A stretch of 64,000 nucleotides of DNA from Spirometra erinaceieuropaei (Eukaryota > Platyhelminthes > Cestoda > Diphyllobothriidea > Diphyllobothriidae): contig CACRXP010000154.1 in assembly GCA_902702965.1 (NCBI GenBank), forward strand, positions 779,140 to 843,139, given 5' to 3'. The translations under genes and the position numbers were made by a program. Positions 50,601 through 61,085 of the stretch are shown here, piece after piece. Under the pieces are notes generated by a model, which was not told the origin of the DNA, did no database searches, and saw only the letters and a list, made by a program, of their open reading frames with translations. Numbering within the stretch: the stretch's first letter is position 1; every line of letters begins with the position of its first letter.

Positions 50601-50726
50601 TGTTCTTATTGCCACTTATTCCAGGGGTGTTTCAAGGAACTTTTTATACGCTTGCCTTTTCAGTCGCGATTCCTTTCATTTTTATTGTTTACTTCTATTG
50701 CTTACCCGTGTGTGCTTTTGTATCTG
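47641..50726. other. Non-coding DNA
   Basis: No supported gene. The 116-codon frame at 48286-48636 lacks recognisable motifs. From about 50340 the plus strand is T-rich, leading into the PLE tail. Confidence 0.45.
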
Positions 50727-50805
50727 ATTATGGGTTCGAGTAGGAATCCGAAACGTCAGGCTAATAAAACTCTTGTCCCAGCCATTGTGTCTCCTTCTTC
50801 AATAC
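50727..50805 (+). mobile_element. Penelope-like element 3' tail with hammerhead-like motif
   Basis: CTGATTATGGGTTCGAGT, then GGAATCCGAAACGTCAGG and CTAATAAAACTCTTGTCCCA match the 3' end at 61014-61085. It contains a near-hammerhead: CTGATTA (one base from CTGANGA), a perfect 6-bp helix II (GGGTTC with GAATCC), GAAA and ACGTC, where ACGU could form a minimal helix III within one RNA or a 4-bp one between two. Hammerhead motifs in PLE terminal repeats are established (Cervera and De la Pena). No PLE coding sequence is recognisable just upstream. Confidence 0.65.
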
Positions 50806-51420
50806 TTTTGGCATTTTCATTACTATAGAACGTCATTTTCCTGCGCGATAAACTGATCAGTCAGCTCATTGCAAAGAGACAGAAGTATATTTAACCCCCC
50901 ATTTTGTGAGGAGCAAAAATGTGGCTTTAGTCAATGAAGCCGTTTTGTAAAAGTCCGTAAACACAAAGAGCTACCGATGTGACTACGTAGCGTTTCCCTA
51001 AAAGTGGTTGCTGATGTACGTCACCGTCAACAGCAAACGAAAAGTAGGCTTTTATATTTGGATGTAAATATGTTTAGTGCAAACCCTGTGGAAATCCGCG
51101 GTTGTTGCAATACTGTGCATCTAATCAAAAGGTGACTGAGAATTCATTACGCCTGTAGTTAAAAACGTTGCCACACAAGGAAGGAAACCATGTGAACCGA
51201 TTTCAGGTGTTGACGTGCGGGTATAGGTGCACCTCCTAATATATGCAGTCTAGCACTAGATTCCAACGAGTCTTAATTTCACCGTGTCATGACCCTTACA
51301 AAAACATTGGACCTCTTCCCAAACCAATCTTTTTCTTCTGATCGAAAGCTATTCTATCATTTTAACTGCTTCTAAGCAACTTTTCATTGGAAGTTGCTTA
51401 AGGAAAACATATGTCTTATA
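50806..51420. other. Non-coding DNA
   Basis: No supported gene. Near 51378-51400 AGCAACTTTTCATTGGAAGT shows local dyad symmetry (AGCAACTT with AAGTTGCT) forming a possible hairpin just before the hammerhead repeat. Confidence 0.45.
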
Positions 51421-51800
51421 TGCGCATTATCGTCCTCGGAAATTAGACATGGTAAGACGAAGCTGGGGGTCATATTCCAGAAAACACACGGGGTAGGCTA
51501 GGGACTTACTGATGAGCCCGACTCATCGCAGCTGCGTCTGGCAGCGGCGAATGATCGGAGAAGCACGCGTGTCTGAGCTTTTAGCTTGTAGCTGTTTTGT
51601 CGGTATGGTAGATAATTAGACACTTCTATACTACTGGCTGCCTGTTGGCGGTTTGTGAATATTGCGCTGTTATTTCACAGTAGCTATTTGATTTGACTCA
51701 AATATTCATTTCAAATTTTGGACTGTGCCTGAAAAGGTCTATTTCGGAGGATTTACTCCAAGTTTGCGCATTAATTTCCTCAGAAATTAAATAAGGCTTT
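51421..51800 (+). repeat. Hammerhead-bearing repeat, copy 2 (about 1.1 tandem units)
   Basis: Block A (51421-51625) with the ribozyme is followed by a 65-bp stretch and then block B (51690-51800), which shares CTCAAATATTCAT and CCAAGTTTGCGCATTA with copy 1. The end of block B (TGCGCATTA, CCTC, GAAATTA) occurs both before the ribozyme at 51421 and after it at 51765. The repeat therefore carries the same boundary twice, 344 bp apart, like a tandem array cut to slightly more than one unit. It codes for no protein. Confidence 0.75.
51505..51577 (+). ncRNA. Hammerhead ribozyme motif, copy 2
   Basis: Core CTGATGA (51509-51515). Helix II is a long hairpin: CCGA (51518-51521) with UCGG (51555-51558), then UCAU with AUGA, CGC with GCG, and CUGC with GCAG at the top. 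The base closing helix II next to the core is a G opposite A, and the GAAA is GAAG (51560-51563). Helix III pairs G63-U72, C64-G71, A65-U70, C66-G69 around a two-base loop; predicted cleavage follows C51573 (GUC). Helix I pairs CUUA (51505-51508) with UGAG (51574-51577). The GAAG change is likely to weaken cleavage. Confidence 0.7.
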
Positions 51801-53289
51801 AATTGGAAACCATGTTTAACTATTTCCTCCTTTTTCTTCGTGAACGCAGGAATGACTTAATCCTTTGTATATCTCTAATGTTTTCAATGGGCCTTGGGCG
51901 TCTTAACCAGAAAGGATGGAGTATCATTGACTGACAGCGCCAAAGAAGTCAAACACGCGGTTCTATTGCCATTAATTTGACTGTTAGTCACTTCATAACC
52001 GTCTTATAATGTAGATATTTCCTTTTTAGCCGCTGTTTTTACTCAAACTATCTAGTCATATGAATGAAATGCTCTTTTTTGAGACAAATATTATAATATT
52101 TCATCAACCTCGCACGGAGCAGGGGATAGAATTGGGAGGTGCCTATTATAATGTAGTGGGCAATGCCCGGTCATTGCAGAGCCCACATGCTGAGGAAATA
52201 AATACGAAGGAGTTTTTTCAAAGCATTTTAATCTCTGGCTCAGGTCAAGTGCCATCTTCTAAGTTTTATCCAATCTTAAGGATTCTCAGCTGAAGGCTAC
52301 ATTTGAAAAGCAAATGTTGCATGTGAGCAAATATATGAAGGTCATTTGGTCTGCATCATCATTTTACTTAAAAGCCACTCTAGTCATCCACTACACACAT
52401 ATATTTAATAAGTGAATAAACGACTAATTCCCGTTTGCTTCTTAAATGATTTCTGCGCATGCTTTATCAGACAGGTGAAGTTCACGAATTACTTTACTAT
52501 TTTAAATTACTGGATGCTGAAGTGTCTTGACTTTCAGAGAAATTTCCGACTTAGAACGAACTGAGCCCCAATTTGCGTTGACTAAACTTGTGGTTAGCGA
52601 GACTGCCAGCCAGTGGTTTTGTTAAAGCCCTCTTGCGCCTCTAGTTGACTGAGAGGTTGATTTATCACTAACCGGAGACAGCAAGTAAACCATACATAAG
52701 GTTCTCATTGTCTGCTTTTGACAGTTGAGCTTGTTAGTGGTCATACGACTGCCCACGCATGCAGGTGGTTACATTCCAGTCATTAGTTTAAGATTTAACT
52801 TGGTTAGCTAGCCATAAACCTATGCAGCACTTGAAAAGTCTTATAAAAGGCCACCGGAGAGAATTGCACGCTGTTTATTAAACACATGCACCTTTGGTAA
52901 AATTGGGTCTCAGACACTCACATGACAACGCAAAAGCACAAAAGTCTCCAGTAAAGAAATTGAAAAACTATCCTTTTCCGCAAGTCCTAACAACGTTTAT
53001 TACAGGATTGCTTATTTAATACATAGACATGCAACATTCATAAAATCAACACAAGCAGAATATTCGGTGAGTATACGAACATTGCGCATGGCAACCTTCG
53101 TGTATAAATGTCATAGTTGGGACAGTAAATGTTAAACCCACTTTTTCGTATAAATAGGATTAAAGTTAAGATTAGACTTAAATAATAATTGAAACTGTTT
53201 CCCATCACATATTTTTTACCCAATTCTGAAAAATAACGGCAACTATCACCGGCATTCCAATCTGAATCCAGTTAACTCTATAGTACGAT
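51801..53289. other. Non-coding DNA
   Basis: AT-rich; no supported gene or recognisable repeat. Confidence 0.5.
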
Positions 53290-53560
53290 AGATATGCTAG
53301 CTTAAGAAAGGTTGGCTGAAATTCTGAAATGGGTTTTCGACTCGAAAAGATTTCTTATGTCGGTCTTTCGAATGAGCCCCTTTCCGGCGCCTGCAAACGT
53401 TACACTGTGTAAAAATGACACTTTTATAAGTATGGCCTTTTTTCATTGATTTTTGATGATCTTACGAATTAAAATATATCTCACAGAAAGCATACAGAAA
53501 GTTTTTTTACTCATTTAGTATAAACTGACGTTTTTGAAACTTTGCTTCAGGAAACGTGTA
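53290..53560 (+). repeat. R1 dispersed repeat, copy 4
   Basis: GGTTGGCTGAAATTCTGAAA, TGGGTTTTCGACTCGAAAAG, TTTCGAATGAGCCCC, GTGTAAAAATGACA and TTGATTTTTGATGATCTTA follow the order of the 54.4-kb copy, with the middle (around GCCGGC) changed. Confidence 0.65.
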
Positions 53561-54140
53561 TAATGTGGTTTTATAAGTTCCTAACTGTGAGCTTTTTTAG
53601 ACCGTGAAATTCCGTTTCATAAAACAGCGTGTCTCTTCATCTGCAAATTTTTCTTGTAAGGTTTACAATATGGCTCAAATTTCTGCTAGATTCTACGAAA
53701 CTCATGAAGTCCCCTCTTAATACAGTATAGAAATGTATGATTTTCTGTGCCCTGAAAAGATGCAGCCTGTGGTTTTGAAATCTTGGGTGCAAGTGTTAAA
53801 GTTGGTCGGGTTCAAGATTATTCTGGAGTTGGAAAAGTTTTAAAATCGATCTTTGCCCTATTCTTCGATTATAAAATTTCAAAAAAACGCAATTTTGTAC
53901 TAAATGAGTAACTAATGAAGATCATTACGCATGTTTTCTATGAAATATATCGAGATTTGTAAGAACATTGAAAATCAATGAGAAACATTCATACTAATTG
54001 ATTTGCCATATCTCACTGTGTGCAGTTATTGCACGCATCCTGGATGAATTCTATCCAATTAATATTAGAACCCTATTTAAGTAATCTTTTCGAATGAAAA
54101 AACTCATGACTTAGCACGCCTAGTTTATCTACTCAACGAA
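53561..54140. other. Non-coding DNA
   Basis: AT-rich; nothing supported beyond a possible extension of the R1 copy. Confidence 0.4.
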
Positions 54141-54435
54141 GTGTCCGATATGGACAGTGTCCCTCGCATCCGCGTCAGCGGCACCAAACTGAAGCCAAAG
54201 GGACAAGAGTGAAGACTGGGGATGATTTCAACTACACAAGCACCACAATGCCTCACTGAATCTGAACCGACGAGGAAGTAACCCACCGGTGCTCCAAAAC
54301 CATCCAGCTTTTGGCAAATTGAAGAACTTCATATGGTCGCCACGACCTTCAAATGAATACCAAACTAAGGATGTACAATAGCGTCCTACTTGCGACACTT
54401 CTCTAAGGAGTTGAATCCTGTACCGTCTAGAGTAG
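54141..54435 (+). mobile_element. LINE fragment (reverse transcriptase thumb region)
   Basis: Translation in broken frames gives DMDSVPRIRVSGTKLK (54150-54197) and, after frameshifts, TKLRMYNSVLLATLL (about 54361-54405) followed by a stop and GVESCTV. These match the region just after the catalytic FADD box in the LINE at 19.1-22.7 kb (compare LKSKLKMYK there). Only about 290 bp remain. It lies directly before an R1 copy; whether the two are linked is unclear. Confidence 0.7.
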
Positions 54436-54439
54436 GTGA

Positions 54440-54890
54440 GCTAACTCATGAAATGTCAACCGAAATTCCGAAATGAGTTTTCGTTTCGAAAAGATTGATT
54501 AAGTGAGGTTGTAAGACTTATTGCCATGCAGCGTAATTCCAAAATAATTCAGTTACTAAAGGATGCCAGCATTCGAAAGAGCCTCCTATCGACTGCATAC
54601 AAAAACTATCCTTCGTAAAAAATGACTACTTAAGTAGCAAGCAGTTTCCTATTGATTTTCGATGCCCTTAATATTTTCATTATATTTCATGGAAAGCATG
54701 CTTAAAAATATTCGCCGTTTTGCTCATTCAACCGAGCATTATGTCTTATCCCAATTTTATATTCGAAGAAAAAGTCTAATTCGGTTTTAAAAAACGCTTC
54801 TAATTCTTGAATAATTTTGAACCCAACCTCCCGTCACACTTGCATTTAGGGTTTCGAAACTACAAGCCGTATATTTTTTGCGTGTGGAAA
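54440..54890 (+). repeat. R1 dispersed repeat, copy 5 (best preserved)
   Basis: Reads CATGAAATGTCAACCGAAAT, TCCGAAATGAGTTTTCG, TTTCGAAAAGATTGATTAAG, AATAATTCAGTTACT, GGATGCCAGCATTCGAAAG, CCTCCTATCGACTGC, AAAAAATGACT, TTTCCTATTGATTTTCGATG and ends around CACACTTGCATTTAGGG. This is the most complete copy seen, about 450 bp, and is followed within 20-30 bp by a SINE. Confidence 0.72.
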
Positions 54891-54906
54891 ACCATAAAGT
54901 CGCATC

Positions 54907-55045
54907 GTCCAGTGGGGCCTCCTAGCACAAGTGGTTAGAGCGTTGGCTGTACTAAAGCCCTCCCCTTACTTCGTGGGCTCAAATCCTGCCGAGGCGCCGA
55001 TTTTTTCACAGTTGAGTCAATATGAGCTCTTGTTGTTGTTGATGG
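54907..55045 (+). mobile_element. tRNA-derived SINE, copy 4
   Basis: The tRNA-like head is at 54914-54998: GGGGCCTCCTAGCACAAG, TGGTTAGAGCGTTGGC, then GGGCTCAAATCCTG and CGAGGCGCC. The anticodon-arm-like part GGCTGTACTAAAGCC can form a 4-bp stem with a 7-base loop. The shared tail TTTTTTCACAGTTGAGTCAA follows, and a short (TTG)n run ends the element near 55040. Substitutions in the A box (AGCACAAG) argue against an expressed tRNA. Confidence 0.8.
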
Positions 55046-55230
55046 TCAAAATCCTGGTCCAGTGATTGTTGTCGACCCGGGGAGTGAAGTGGAGCGCCAA
55101 GGCGCGGGCCCGGCTACGCCATCCACTTGCGTCCTTCCCATTTACGATCTTCTTGACACCTGGCATAGATTGTGAGGAGAAAAGAGTGCGGCAGATGGGG
55201 CGCCAGTCTACTCTCACCATCAGCTAAATC
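55046..55230 (-). repeat. GC-rich segment attached to SINE copy 4
   Basis: Unlike the surrounding AT-rich DNA, this 185-bp stretch is GC-rich and open on the minus strand (MVRVDWRPICRTLF, ALALHFTPRVDNNHW). It runs into the (TTG)n tract of the SINE. It may be a second, independent repeat or an extension of the SINE. No family assigned. Confidence 0.4.
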
Positions 55231-58200
55231 ATGCGCAAATCATCATGCCCGTTTCACCTTACTGTGGAACACACGGTAGACATGGTCGGATGCGACGATC
55301 AAACTATCATTACACTTCCTTATAAATTGTGCTGTCTTTTGTTTTAAATTACATAATACGTGTGGCTTTAGATCTGTGCATACATTTTGACATCGTAGAT
55401 TGCCGACATAAACGAAATGACGTAACGATACATACTTTTCTAAAATACCTTTAATTCATACATGCGGTTTAGCATTTGTGGTAGGTTTCAATTTCTAAGC
55501 CGACTGACAAAGTATATTGGCTGATTGCCACTCTGGAACGATGATAAACGCAATGAAATCAACTGCTAATTTTGAAAAATAGATTTGCGCAGTCCGTTCG
55601 TGGCATTTATCCCATCAAGTGCTTTTGTCGATTTCTACTTACAAACACTGAATTAGCGCCTGTTAACCGGTAGCTTTAGCTAATGGCCTAAATCATACAT
55701 CAAACGACGCACTAAATCCAGGATATTGAACCTAACTGAATGTGGTTTTCTTAAATGATTAACCAAACAGTAAGGCAAAGATTTCGTAAGGGTTTATTCA
55801 TCCAATTGTATGGTATTTTACTCATTAGCGTTGTCAAGCACATGTTAAACAAATTAGAGTACCGCAGCATGTTGACACAAATTGTAAAACCAGGTTAGTA
55901 GGATTCAAAAATTTACGCTGTGTACTATATTTAATACTTACTTTAGGCTTCCCAGATTTTCGGCATTTGAATAAACGTGCTTAGGTCACTTAATATAATT
56001 CACGCTGACTTTGATACTCTACCTCGATATTGCGCAAGTTTGCCCTTATTTTAAATGCCTTGGCTGACTTATTCAAGTTTTTAATACAAGCAGAAAGCAT
56101 CCGTTTTTCACTCATATCCTCTAAACAGCTGCCGTATTCGCCTTTTGTACTAGACGCTGAAAAAGTTTGTGATTATCAAAATCTTTGAGATGTTAGACCA
56201 CTTCATCACTTAGCATTGTTCATATAAAATTCTTAACACAGATTTTGGAATGTGCAAAGGGATCAACATCAGTCTGAAACCTAATTATCTCTAAGTGGTG
56301 CTAAGTTCCATAAATATATATGCAATAATTTATTATGCCTAAGTAGAATGCAAATAACAGTAATTTAGAAACGGCAAGCTCTTGGCAACAGCACTAGGTG
56401 CACATCAGTCCAGAGGGTAGTAAATTACTTTTAAATCAGGACAGGCTATTTCCCAACCGCAGAATTTTCTAAAGGCGTAGTTTCTAAAAATGGGCTAAGT
56501 GAGGCAGTTTTTATGTCTATGTTCCATAAAAGGTGACTGGGCTTATTCAGACATTGACGGCTCGTGTGCAAAATACTACTCACATAAGCAGTCAATTTTA
56601 GCGGGCGTGTGGAAAAATGATAGGATTTTAGGAAGTATAATTAGACAAATTGGCTTGGTAGCCAGCATTTCAAGTCACTTTAGCAGTTCATTATAAAAAA
56701 CTACATTTTGACATTGTGGTCTGTGGTCCTGGATATTCCTATCCTGATAGCATTGGCTTAGTAGTTCGTAGTCGAGTGGAATAACTTGTCCTATTCCGCC
56801 ACTGGGAATACACAACTCAATACACAACTCGATGTTCCTATGTATTATCTGGATTATCTGTGAACATTTATTTACTGCATATAGACGAGGTGACCAGAGA
56901 GGTTTCATGCATCTGTAAAGTGGTCGCGATAAGGATGCTTCCTACGCATACTATGCTTTTAGTGCGCATTACGTATTAAGGACTAGGTTGTATGCAGTCC
57001 CAGTTTTCCTCTGGTTTTTTTTTTCTGTTTACACCAAGTTGCCATCGGTGCAGGAAAAAGTATCCTACGCCTCCATAACATCTTGTCGAACTAAACTGTC
57101 AGTTAAGACCTTTCGCCCATCGGGAACACAAGCAGTGTCCGAGGAGATTAATATGCGAAGTATATAATGCTTGAGTTCTCGAACTGTGATCATTCTGTTT
57201 CCTTGTGCGAATTTCGCGAGACTTACGTGCCTACTCTGGATGGAGATGATATCTAGAGAACAAAGCATCTTTTACAGTTAATTTAAATTTTCAAATTCTA
57301 ACTCAGCGTTCGCCGTACTAAAAAAACAGTTCCTCCTACTTTCCCATTCATTCTACCTCGGAGTTGTTTTCTGTATGCTTATGCAGGCCAAATTGGACCG
57401 GTCACGCCACTGATTCCAGTCTGTCTAAGCGTGACACAAATTTTTCAACCTGCTCTGATTTTTTCACTGACAATTCAGCATACCCTGGGTCGAATTTCCT
57501 ATCTGAAACCTGTTTTTGCAACAAAAAAGTACGCACTGAAAATTTATGGGATGTTTTGGAGGTGGCAAAACCATGGCTAGCTAAAAAAGAGGCGTAGAGA
57601 TCATAAAACGCCCCCAATTCATTTTATTCTCTTCTGGATTTTTTTAAATTCTACAACTACTGACGAAGGAGATATTATTTTTATGAATACATATACGAAA
57701 TTTTTTCAATAGCAAAAAGTCTGATCCGGGATAAAATGCTTTGCTGTTGATTACTAAACACCGTATTCAGAGCGTTTCGAATATTTTTCATTTTTTGAAA
57801 AAAAATCATAGAGAGCTGAATTTGAAGATAAATTGGGTCTGGAAACAAATCACACGTGTGCTGGCGGTGGTTTTAACTATGATTGGATCTGAACTCTAAA
57901 GAAGATAAGTTGGCCGGAAATCATTAGCACCCTCTGTTTTGTCTTTGTTCCATGTAGCGGTGTCTAATTTTGAATATGGGGAGCTAGGACTAGAGGATTT
58001 GCAAAGGTCGATTTCACACAACGTGTTTCGCCTGAGAAAATTTCTGTATTTCGCGGCAGAAGTGAAATATCGATCCGACATCCACCGTATGATCCAAAGG
58101 ACGGCGTGAATTGGTTTAAAGTAAGCCAGGCTTGTATGCCATTTACCACACTGTCTCCTGTCTTTCTCATGAGGCTCCGATCGCGAGAAACGTCAAGACG

Positions 58201-60592
58201 GCCGGAGAGGAACTCAAGTGCAGTGGTTGAAGAGCCTAAAGCTTACGCATGTCACACACCATTTTGTCCCGGCGGCATATGCCAGGCTTCTATGGGGCGT
58301 CTGGGATCTGGGCTGAGTGCAAATATGAAAACGGGTCCATTAAAAAGGAGTAGTTGCCGTGTGACTATCAGTTCTCTAGACACTAAAATACTCCAAGAAA
58401 ACCGAACTATCTCATCAACTGGAGCTTTCCCAGCAACAGCGTTTTGTGGGTCGTAATGGATTCGTCTACGTCAGTTTTTTTTATTAATGTGAAGGCTGCC
58501 GGTCTTCCTTAGCTATGTAATCCCCACAGGTCACTTGAAATGATGCTCTGACCGAAAATAACATTTGGACCCCCTGGATTTTTGGGGTTCATGTTTTCAG
58601 ATATTAATCCCACCTGATTAGCTATACCTTCTCAAGTACGCTGACCTATGGCCTCAAGCCTATCTACACGCCCGTAGTGCATCCTGCGGTGGTTTTCAAA
58701 CTTAAGGGAGCCGATTCAGACTTCCCTGTCGTCAGAAAATCTTCACATTGCGGTCAGGCGCTTCCGGAAGCGCACAGAGAGGCATGCTGATTGGGTTTGA
58801 GGGAAATAATTTGATTAAGGAAAAACTAATCTGTCAGTTAGGACTACTTCTATTATACTGCTCATTGATAGACAAATAATTTTTTTATTTCCGGCGAGCT
58901 GTGTATAAAACCCGATGTCATTTCAATAAGGAGCTAGCGCATTTAAGTCCCGGAGTTGGTAATGTAGGTGAGTAGATGTCAGAAAGCGAGACGAAGAATG
59001 CGAGATTGTCTAAGTACGCACAAATAATAATAGGTGAGGTAAGATGAGTTGATCTTCGTCATTTTGGGCGGTGCAGTTTCCCTCGCTATTTTAGCTGTTT
59101 TACACTCCAGTTCCTCCAACGATTTCCTTTCAGCGAACTTCTACGTTGTTCCCTGAGCTCTGCCATTGGGCTTAAGTAACCAACTGCCAAGATAAGATTA
59201 ATTTTCTCATGCATTCCACGTCTAATCAAAGCGGATGTGAGAACGCTATTTTGCCTGACTAAATCAAGTCGTGGAAAAGTCCATGTCTTTGGCGCGATTG
59301 CAGTTCAATTCGTTTACACTGGCCACCGGTTATGTACCAATCGGTCATTTCGAAAAGTCTGAACTCTTTAAATCCTTTCTTTCGTGGCCGCTGTCGATTG
59401 GCTGTTTCAACGCCTTTTACTCCATTGAACCCTACGTATATTATTGTGCAGGCCCGGGGAGGTGCAATCGAAAACGTACGTTCGCCGAGCTTAACTTCTT
59501 CAAGCGAGCTTTGCCGTCACCTTTTCCACGTTCACTGTCTGTTAATGCTAACAGTTCTTCGTTTGTCCTCTTAACATTCGTTATGTTAGCCAACAAATGA
59601 TCCTTAACATCTCGTGAATATAATGATATTTTAAACAATTTTTTCTGACAGCAGTGGAATTTGCCTGATATAATGAGACGTTTCACACTGATAATGTATT
59701 CATTCCAAAGTCGGAAATATGCTAGGTTCTGTTTTTGCGTGCAACTTCTTGTTTGATAACATCCCTGTCATTCTTAGCTTGTTACTTTAGTTTCCTTCCT
59801 GTCAAACGTTGTGCCAATAGTTTTCTTTTCGTTTGGAAGGCTAGACAGGCATTTGTCAGGAAACAGCTTCTGATTATCTTTCATTTCTTAATGTCATTCG
59901 ATCATGCTTTACCCTATTGCGTCGTTTGATAGCGTTCTTAATCTAATTAAGCAGTATGAATAGGACTCCATTTTGTTGAAACTAAGTGAAATCTGATATA
60001 ATCTACTTGATATTCAGGTTTTAACGAGGCGAAAGATGCCGTAAAATTGACAGCGATTTTCCTGTTCTTCTCCGATAACATTCTTTTTTGGCATTTTTCC
60101 TTCATTCCTTTAATTTGTCCTTTTTGTCTTCAACTGAAAACATCAACAATATACGGCGCTACTTACTAAAGTAAAGTTTCTGGAATAGGAAATAAATGAA
60201 TGCGATTTTAAGACAAAAATCCATGTCGTACACTTTGGCAAAATGGTTCTCTACTGCAAAGGCATCAAAAAGCAGAGGGAGCAAACGCTGGTTGAGTATG
60301 ACGTTTTGTTGTTCCAGACACTAATTGCCCCACTAGTCTTGCGGCATATCTGAATCATTTTGCAACATATTATGTCATAGTACACAGTTTTCAGCACACA
60401 ATATCCGATAAACGGTGCATGCACCCGTTTTCGCCTATTCAGAACAGGGTTTTGCTGGGCCATCTACCCCATTCGGTGATAGCAGCGCAAATAAGTCGGA
60501 TAAATTGGGAGATCACTCCGACGTCAATGGCAGTGCAGGCATCAGTAGTGAGTAGGAAAGACGTTGGCTCTTAAGTGGCGACTCGTTTGAAG
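55231..60592. other. Non-coding DNA
   Basis: No supported gene apart from the weak exon candidate at 59480. The frames at 57364-57617 and 58106-58456 are open on one or both strands but have no recognisable family features. From about 59270 to 60130 the plus strand is T-rich. Confidence 0.45.
59480..59644 (-). other. Possible 165-nt internal exon
   Basis: On the minus strand CTGCTGTCAG precedes 59644 and a donor-like GTACGT follows 59480. The segment is 55 codons, phase 0 at both ends, and reads DVKDHLLANITNVKRTNEEL and then LALTDSERGKGDGKARLKKL, a charged helical sequence. No neighbouring exon is identified and no family recognised. Confidence 0.15.
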
Positions 60593-61085
60593 GTATCTGA
60601 TCATATTTCCAGGCTCCAAGAGGCTGAACTTTTTACAAGAGCTGATAACCGCGTAAGCCGCAGGCTCTCAGACCTGCAATCCACCAACAAGTCTAGAGAC
60701 CTCAGTTGCCATATTCAGTGCTGAGGCATCTCCTGGGCAGGGGAATCAGTCGTGTGGAGAGAACGATGGCGAGCAACGGTCCCAATGACAGCGAGTCGTA
60801 TGGCAGAGTACGTATCCCGCCAACACCCAATTTGGAAGAAGAAACCGCGGTAATTAACGACTCGGATGCGGACTGGCGAACCACCATGGCATGAATTACG
60901 ACCCCCAGCGGTTATCGCGCGAGCTGCTGATTATAGTACGCATGTGGTCCCTCGACAGGTACGTGCCATAAATAAAATACTCCTTGTGTTTCAACTTCCC
61001 TTTGTCGCCAGTCTCCAATGATAGGTTCGAGTGAAAAACCGGAACGTCAGGCCAATAAACTTCTCATTTCAGTGATTGCATCTTC
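60593..61085 (+). mobile_element. Penelope-like element 3' end: endonuclease C-terminus and tail
   Basis: Broken frames give VSDHISRLQEAELFTRADNR (60593-60652), then IPYSVLRH-type sequence as MPYSVLRHLLGRGIS (60706-60750) and a Ser/Pro-rich C-terminus to 60893. This is the end of the GIY-YIG endonuclease protein of flatworm PLEs, third subfamily or a diverged relative of the 38-kb one. The tail at 61014-61085 matches 50727-50805 and has a decayed hammerhead-like motif: CCAATGA, a 4-bp helix II (GGTT with AACC), GGAAC and GTC, with AGTCT upstream able to pair with AGGC downstream. The element is 5'-truncated and dead. Confidence 0.72.

Noticed and set aside
58106..58456. 116-codon plus-strand ORF
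   Set aside because: No domains and no splice context; it is flanked by AT-rich DNA and composition is patchy.
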